Shown here piece by piece: positions 61,191-64,000 of a stretch of 64,000 nt of DNA. Positions within the stretch are counted from its first letter, which is position 1, and each line of letters begins with the position of its first letter. The position numbers and the translations under genes are program-made. Location: positions 1-64,000 of the forward strand of contig SVHD01000008.1 in the NCBI GenBank assembly GCA_015056015.1, in the 5' to 3' direction. The notes below the pieces were generated by a model. That model searched no databases. It had not been told where the DNA came from and saw only the letters and a program-made list of their open reading frames with translations. This DNA comes from Clostridiales bacterium (GTDB lineage: Bacteria > Bacillota > Clostridia > Christensenellales > Aristaeellaceae).

Positions 61191-61673
61191 ATGGTTCTTG
61201 TACTTGAAGGTCTGCTGATGTGCGTATTCCTTACGCTGTTCTGCCTGTTTGGCAAGCGGGGCGGCGCTGTGCGACTGGTGCATCTCTACGAGAAAGAGGT
61301 ACAGGAACGAGCTATATCGCTGGGACTGATCACACCGGCGCAGATCCGGCGCAACAGTTTGTTCTTTAAATTGGTTGGTATGACGCTGTACATCGCCTGC
61401 CTGCTGATCTTCGCCTATGTCATCAACGGCGCGCGTACCTTTGCAGACGGCTTTTTGCAGATGCTGGTTCTTCTGCTGATGATGGGCGTGTATGACCGCA
61501 TCGTGATCGACATCTGGTGGGTCGATCATACCGATGGCTGGCGCATCCCCGGCACGGAGGACTTGCGGCCTTACATCCCGGCGAAGGTGCACCTGCAGAA
61601 ATGGGTGATCACACTGGTGGTCTACCCGGCCATGGCGGCTGCGCTGGCGGTCATCATGACGCTGATCCTGTGA
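61191..61673 (+). CDS. small multi-pass membrane protein, paralogue 2
   Basis: 160 aa, four helices, same layout as its upstream neighbour, with WWVDHTDGWRIPGTEDLRPY between helices 3 and 4. AAGGAGGGAG precedes the ATG. The paralogue pair suggests a two-subunit membrane complex. Function unknown. Confidence 0.75.
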   Translation: MVLVLEGLLMCVFLTLFCLFGKRGGAVRLVHLYEKEVQERAISLGLITPAQIRRNSLFFKLVGMTLYIACLLIFAYVINGARTFADGFLQMLVLLLMMGVYDRIVIDIWWVDHTDGWRIPGTEDLRPYIPAKVHLQKWVITLVVYPAMAAALAVIMTLIL

Positions 61674-61691
61674 GCAAAAGGAGCGAATGAT

Positions 61692-62477
61692 ATGAAGCCT
61701 GATTACAAGAACTGGGTGCCCAAGGGAATGCTCGCCGGTTTTGCAGCGGGTCTGACTGCTGCGCTGGCGCTGCTGATGATCAGCCTGTTTACGCTGCCGC
61801 AGGGGACGCTGCGCACGATCCTGCTGGCTGTGTCCGCTCTGGCGGCGGTGATCCTGCTGACGGCAACGATCTGGCTGACTATGATGCACCGTGCGTTCTC
61901 CTACAACGGCAAGCGTCAGTTGGCCAAGGCCATTGTGGAAGGCACGGCGGCGTATGTCAGTATTCCCGACGGCGGCGTTGGTCTGGATGTGGGCTGCGGC
62001 AGCGGTGCGCTGACCATCGCCTGCGCCAAGCGAAATCCGAAGGCGCGAATGGTCGGCATCGACCGCTGGGGCAAGGAATACGCCTCCTTCAACAAGCCCC
62101 TGTGCGAGCAGAACGCCCGCGCCGAGAGCGTAAGCAACACCCGCTTCCAGCAGGGCAACGCACTGCATCTCGACTTTCCGGACGAAAGCTTCGACGCGGT
62201 GACCAGTAACTATGTTTACCACAATATTACCGGTGCAAACAAGCAGGATTGCTTGCGGGAAACGCTGCGGGTTCTGAAAAAGGGCGGCACCTTCGCGCTG
62301 CACGACATCATGAGCAAGAGTCGCTACGGGGATATGGAGGCCTTTGCAGCCCAGCTCCGGGCCGAGGGCTATGAAAAGGTGGAGCTGATCGACACCACCG
62401 ATGGCAAGTTCATGTCCCGCAGGGAGGCCCTGCTGATGGACTTGTCCGGCTCCACACTGCTGGTAGGCAGGAAGTAA
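61692..62477 (+). CDS. membrane-anchored class I SAM methyltransferase
   Basis: 261 aa. Two N-terminal helices (GMLAGFAAGLTAALALLMIS and ILLAVSALAAVILLTATIWL) are followed by a soluble Methyltransf_11 domain with GLDVGCGSGALTIACAK, AMVGIDRWG and SFDAVTSNYVYHN. Its anchoring and operon suggest a lipid or membrane-associated substrate; inference. AAAGGAGCGAATGAT precedes the start. Confidence 0.85.
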   Translation: MKPDYKNWVPKGMLAGFAAGLTAALALLMISLFTLPQGTLRTILLAVSALAAVILLTATIWLTMMHRAFSYNGKRQLAKAIVEGTAAYVSIPDGGVGLDVGCGSGALTIACAKRNPKARMVGIDRWGKEYASFNKPLCEQNARAESVSNTRFQQGNALHLDFPDESFDAVTSNYVYHNITGANKQDCLRETLRVLKKGGTFALHDIMSKSRYGDMEAFAAQLRAEGYEKVELIDTTDGKFMSRREALLMDLSGSTLLVGRK

Positions 62478-62487
62478 GGAGAACTAC

Positions 62488-63171
62488 ATGAAGAAAAGCA
62501 CGCGAATGATGCTTGCCTTGATCTGCGGCATGCTGGGCTGCCTGTGCTTCGGCGGCGGTGACTGGCTGATGATCTACGGCGACACCACCCATTCCGGCAG
62601 CCTGTACTGGCTGACCGAGGGTGTTGCTCAGATTGTGCCGTGGCGCAACATGCTGGCAATGGCGCTGTCGTTTCCCGGCATCATCCTGTATGGTGTCGCG
62701 CTGTTTTCCATCGAAAGTTGGATCACGGAGCAAAAGAACCGCCGCATCTACCACTATCTCACCGTCTTCGGCCTGACTCCGTGGATAGCGCTGCATCTGT
62801 TCTATGTGATGATCCTGTATCTGTTTGCGTGGCTGGACAGCAACGGTTATGCGCAGACGGCAATCCCGGCAGCAGAAGCGCTGTACAGCCACCTGTCCTG
62901 GGTGGTCATCGTCAGTGAAGCGCTGATGCTTCCGCCCTTTGCGTACTGGGCATGGCTGCTGGCAAGGGGCAGGAGCATTCTGCCCCGCTGGATGGCGGCG
63001 GTCAATCCGCTGACGATCTATGCTGTGCTGTCTGTGGGCAAGTTCATCTTGCCGGAGGGTGCTTTCCGCATCGGCTTCATCAACGGACTGATGAGCGAGA
63101 GCATGATTATTTGGTTTTCTGTGTTCATTTTCTGGAATCTGAGGAGGAATCAGAATGTCCCGCAAGGATGA
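62488..63171 (+). CDS. DUF6796-like multi-pass membrane protein
   Basis: 227 aa with about six helices and a conserved CFGGGDWLMIYGD loop after helix 1. The pattern matches the membrane family I know as DUF6796, function unknown. AAGGAGAAC precedes the ATG; the 3' end overlaps the next gene by 17 nt. Confidence 0.65.
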   Translation: MKKSTRMMLALICGMLGCLCFGGGDWLMIYGDTTHSGSLYWLTEGVAQIVPWRNMLAMALSFPGIILYGVALFSIESWITEQKNRRIYHYLTVFGLTPWIALHLFYVMILYLFAWLDSNGYAQTAIPAAEALYSHLSWVVIVSEALMLPPFAYWAWLLARGRSILPRWMAAVNPLTIYAVLSVGKFILPEGAFRIGFINGLMSESMIIWFSVFIFWNLRRNQNVPQG

Positions 63172-63841
63172 GATCCGCAACGCATACCGCCACATGGGCG
63201 GCGATCACGACTTTTACGACGGCATGATCACCTGCTCCACCCTCTCCGGCAGGCTGGTCACAAGGGCTGTCTGGGCCATGAGCGAGGAGGAAAACCACGA
63301 GTACATCGCCAAGGCCATGCAGGGGATCCCCGAGGGCTTCGCTGGCAAGCTGCTGGAGGTGCCGGTGGGCACGGGCATCCTGTCCATGCCCCTGTACAAG
63401 ACCCTGCCGGAAGCCGACGTCACCTGTCTGGATTACTCTGCCGACATGATGGCCCGGGCGCAGAAGCGTGCCGAAGGCATGGGGCTGTGCAACGTGTATT
63501 TCCAGCAAGGGGATGTGGGCGCGCTGCCCTATGAGGACGGCAGCTTCGATGCGGTGCTGTCGCTGAACGGCTTCCACGCCTTCCCGGATAAGGAAGCCGC
63601 CTACCGCGAGACCTTCCGAGTATTGGCGCCCGGCGGCACCTTCTGCGGCTGCTTCTACATCGCCGGGCAGCACAAGCGGACAGACTGGTTTGTGAATCAT
63701 CTCTATGTGCCCAAGGGATATTTCACCCCGCCCTTTGAAACGCTGGAAAGCCTGCGGAACCGGCTGGAGGGCATGTACGCCAATGTGAAGATCGAAACCG
63801 TGAAGGGCATTGCCTGCTTCAACTGCACGAAGGGAGAATGA
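63155..63841 (+). CDS. soluble class I SAM methyltransferase
   Basis: 228 aa Methyltransf_11 type. SAM motif LLEVPVGTGILSMPL, acidic loop VTCLDYSADMM, then SFDAVLSLNGFHAFPD. The first motif lacks the usual Asp-x-Gly-C-G order (VPVGTG), a known variant. GAGGAGGAATC precedes the start. Fifth gene of the operon; substrate unknown. Confidence 0.88.
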   Translation: MSRKDEIRNAYRHMGGDHDFYDGMITCSTLSGRLVTRAVWAMSEEENHEYIAKAMQGIPEGFAGKLLEVPVGTGILSMPLYKTLPEADVTCLDYSADMMARAQKRAEGMGLCNVYFQQGDVGALPYEDGSFDAVLSLNGFHAFPDKEAAYRETFRVLAPGGTFCGCFYIAGQHKRTDWFVNHLYVPKGYFTPPFETLESLRNRLEGMYANVKIETVKGIACFNCTKGE

Positions 63842-63843
63842 AC

Positions 63844-64000
63844 ATGAAAAAGAAGGAACATCTGTCGTTTTTCGGCTGCGGGCCGGTATATTGCGCGATC
63901 ATCATTACGCTGACGGTGCTGGGTACGATCGCGGGCGGTCAGTCTTTGCTGAGCGGCGGTAGAGTGCTGCAGCTCAAGTGGCTCTTCTGGCCTGTCGGCA
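63844..64000 (+). CDS. membrane protein, probable isoprenylcysteine methyltransferase-like (partial)
   Basis: First 52 codons only: MKKKEHLSFFGCGPVYCAII, then a helix and GGRVLQLKWLFWPVG. The FG.GP.Y opening followed by a helix resembles the ICMT/phospholipid methyltransferase family, but the catalytic end is outside the window. GGGAG is 6 nt before the ATG. Would be the third methyltransferase of the operon. Confidence 0.5.
   Translation, partial: MKKKEHLSFFGCGPVYCAIIITLTVLGTIAGGQSLLSGGRVLQLKWLFWPVG

Noticed and set aside
60359-61255. 298-aa minus ORF covering the 60.4-60.7 kb gap
   Set aside because: The left part crosses a hairpin terminator and the right part is antisense to the first membrane gene; no ribosome binding site.

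Overview
The window is about 64 kb of chromosome from a spore-forming, low-to-mid GC Firmicute, most likely a gut member of the Clostridia. The evidence is a complete spoIIIA operon, strong AGGAGG-type ribosome binding sites, sigma-A promoters with 17-bp spacers, many secreted SH3/CHAP proteins and no outer-membrane genes. A Christensenellales-like lineage is my guess; the sequence does not prove it. No rRNA, tRNA, CRISPR array or intact transposase was seen. Most long ORFs in the supplied track are antisense shadows caused by the strong codon bias.

Layout. 1-3250: rpoB (minus, cut by the window edge) with its own promoter. 3.5-8 kb: a NodB-like protein with a FAD oxidoreductase, an LCM-type methyltransferase and a YugP-type zinc protease. 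8.1-12.2 kb: spoIIIAA-AH, with a sigma-E-like promoter almost touching the first ATG and a 55-aa SpoIIIAF. 12.2-17.4 kb: rseC, an unusual thioredoxin, a 52-aa IIGGADGPT membrane protein, rpmE, yqhQ, prmC and prfA, with about 800 bp of palindromes and tandem repeats before prfA. 17.5-21.6 kb: two membrane proteins, then a DnaD/DnaC-like replication pair. 22-23.8 kb: a minus operon with Nudix, GNAT, TSCPD and tiny membrane proteins. 24-35 kb: large secreted or surface proteins around a divergent GuaA-like protein. 35-41 kb: psuG, yfcE, an rph-rdgB fusion, an FRG protein, queH and birA. 41.5-48.3 kb: a six-gene minus operon from a CNNM transporter to a beta-CASP nuclease. 48.5-52 kb: a TetM-like GTPase and three unknowns. 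52.3-57.6 kb: a secreted repeat protein, ppx-divIC and two MATE pumps. 57.8-60.2 kb: tatB-tatA-tatC, divergent from a Tat-exported redox protein. 60.7-64 kb: an operon of membrane proteins and methyltransferases with different codon usage.

The most unusual features are (i) a family of at least eight intergenic palindromic elements with a shared AAGAAAGC tail, two pairs of which face each other like the ends of miniature mobile elements; (ii) the methyltransferase/membrane operon at the right end, behind a promoter with an inverted-repeat operator; (iii) a GuaA-like protein whose glutaminase active site is lost; (iv) a thioredoxin reductase-like protein with no recognisable NADPH motif and a thioredoxin with a CMPC active site; and (v) the minimal SpoIIIAF.
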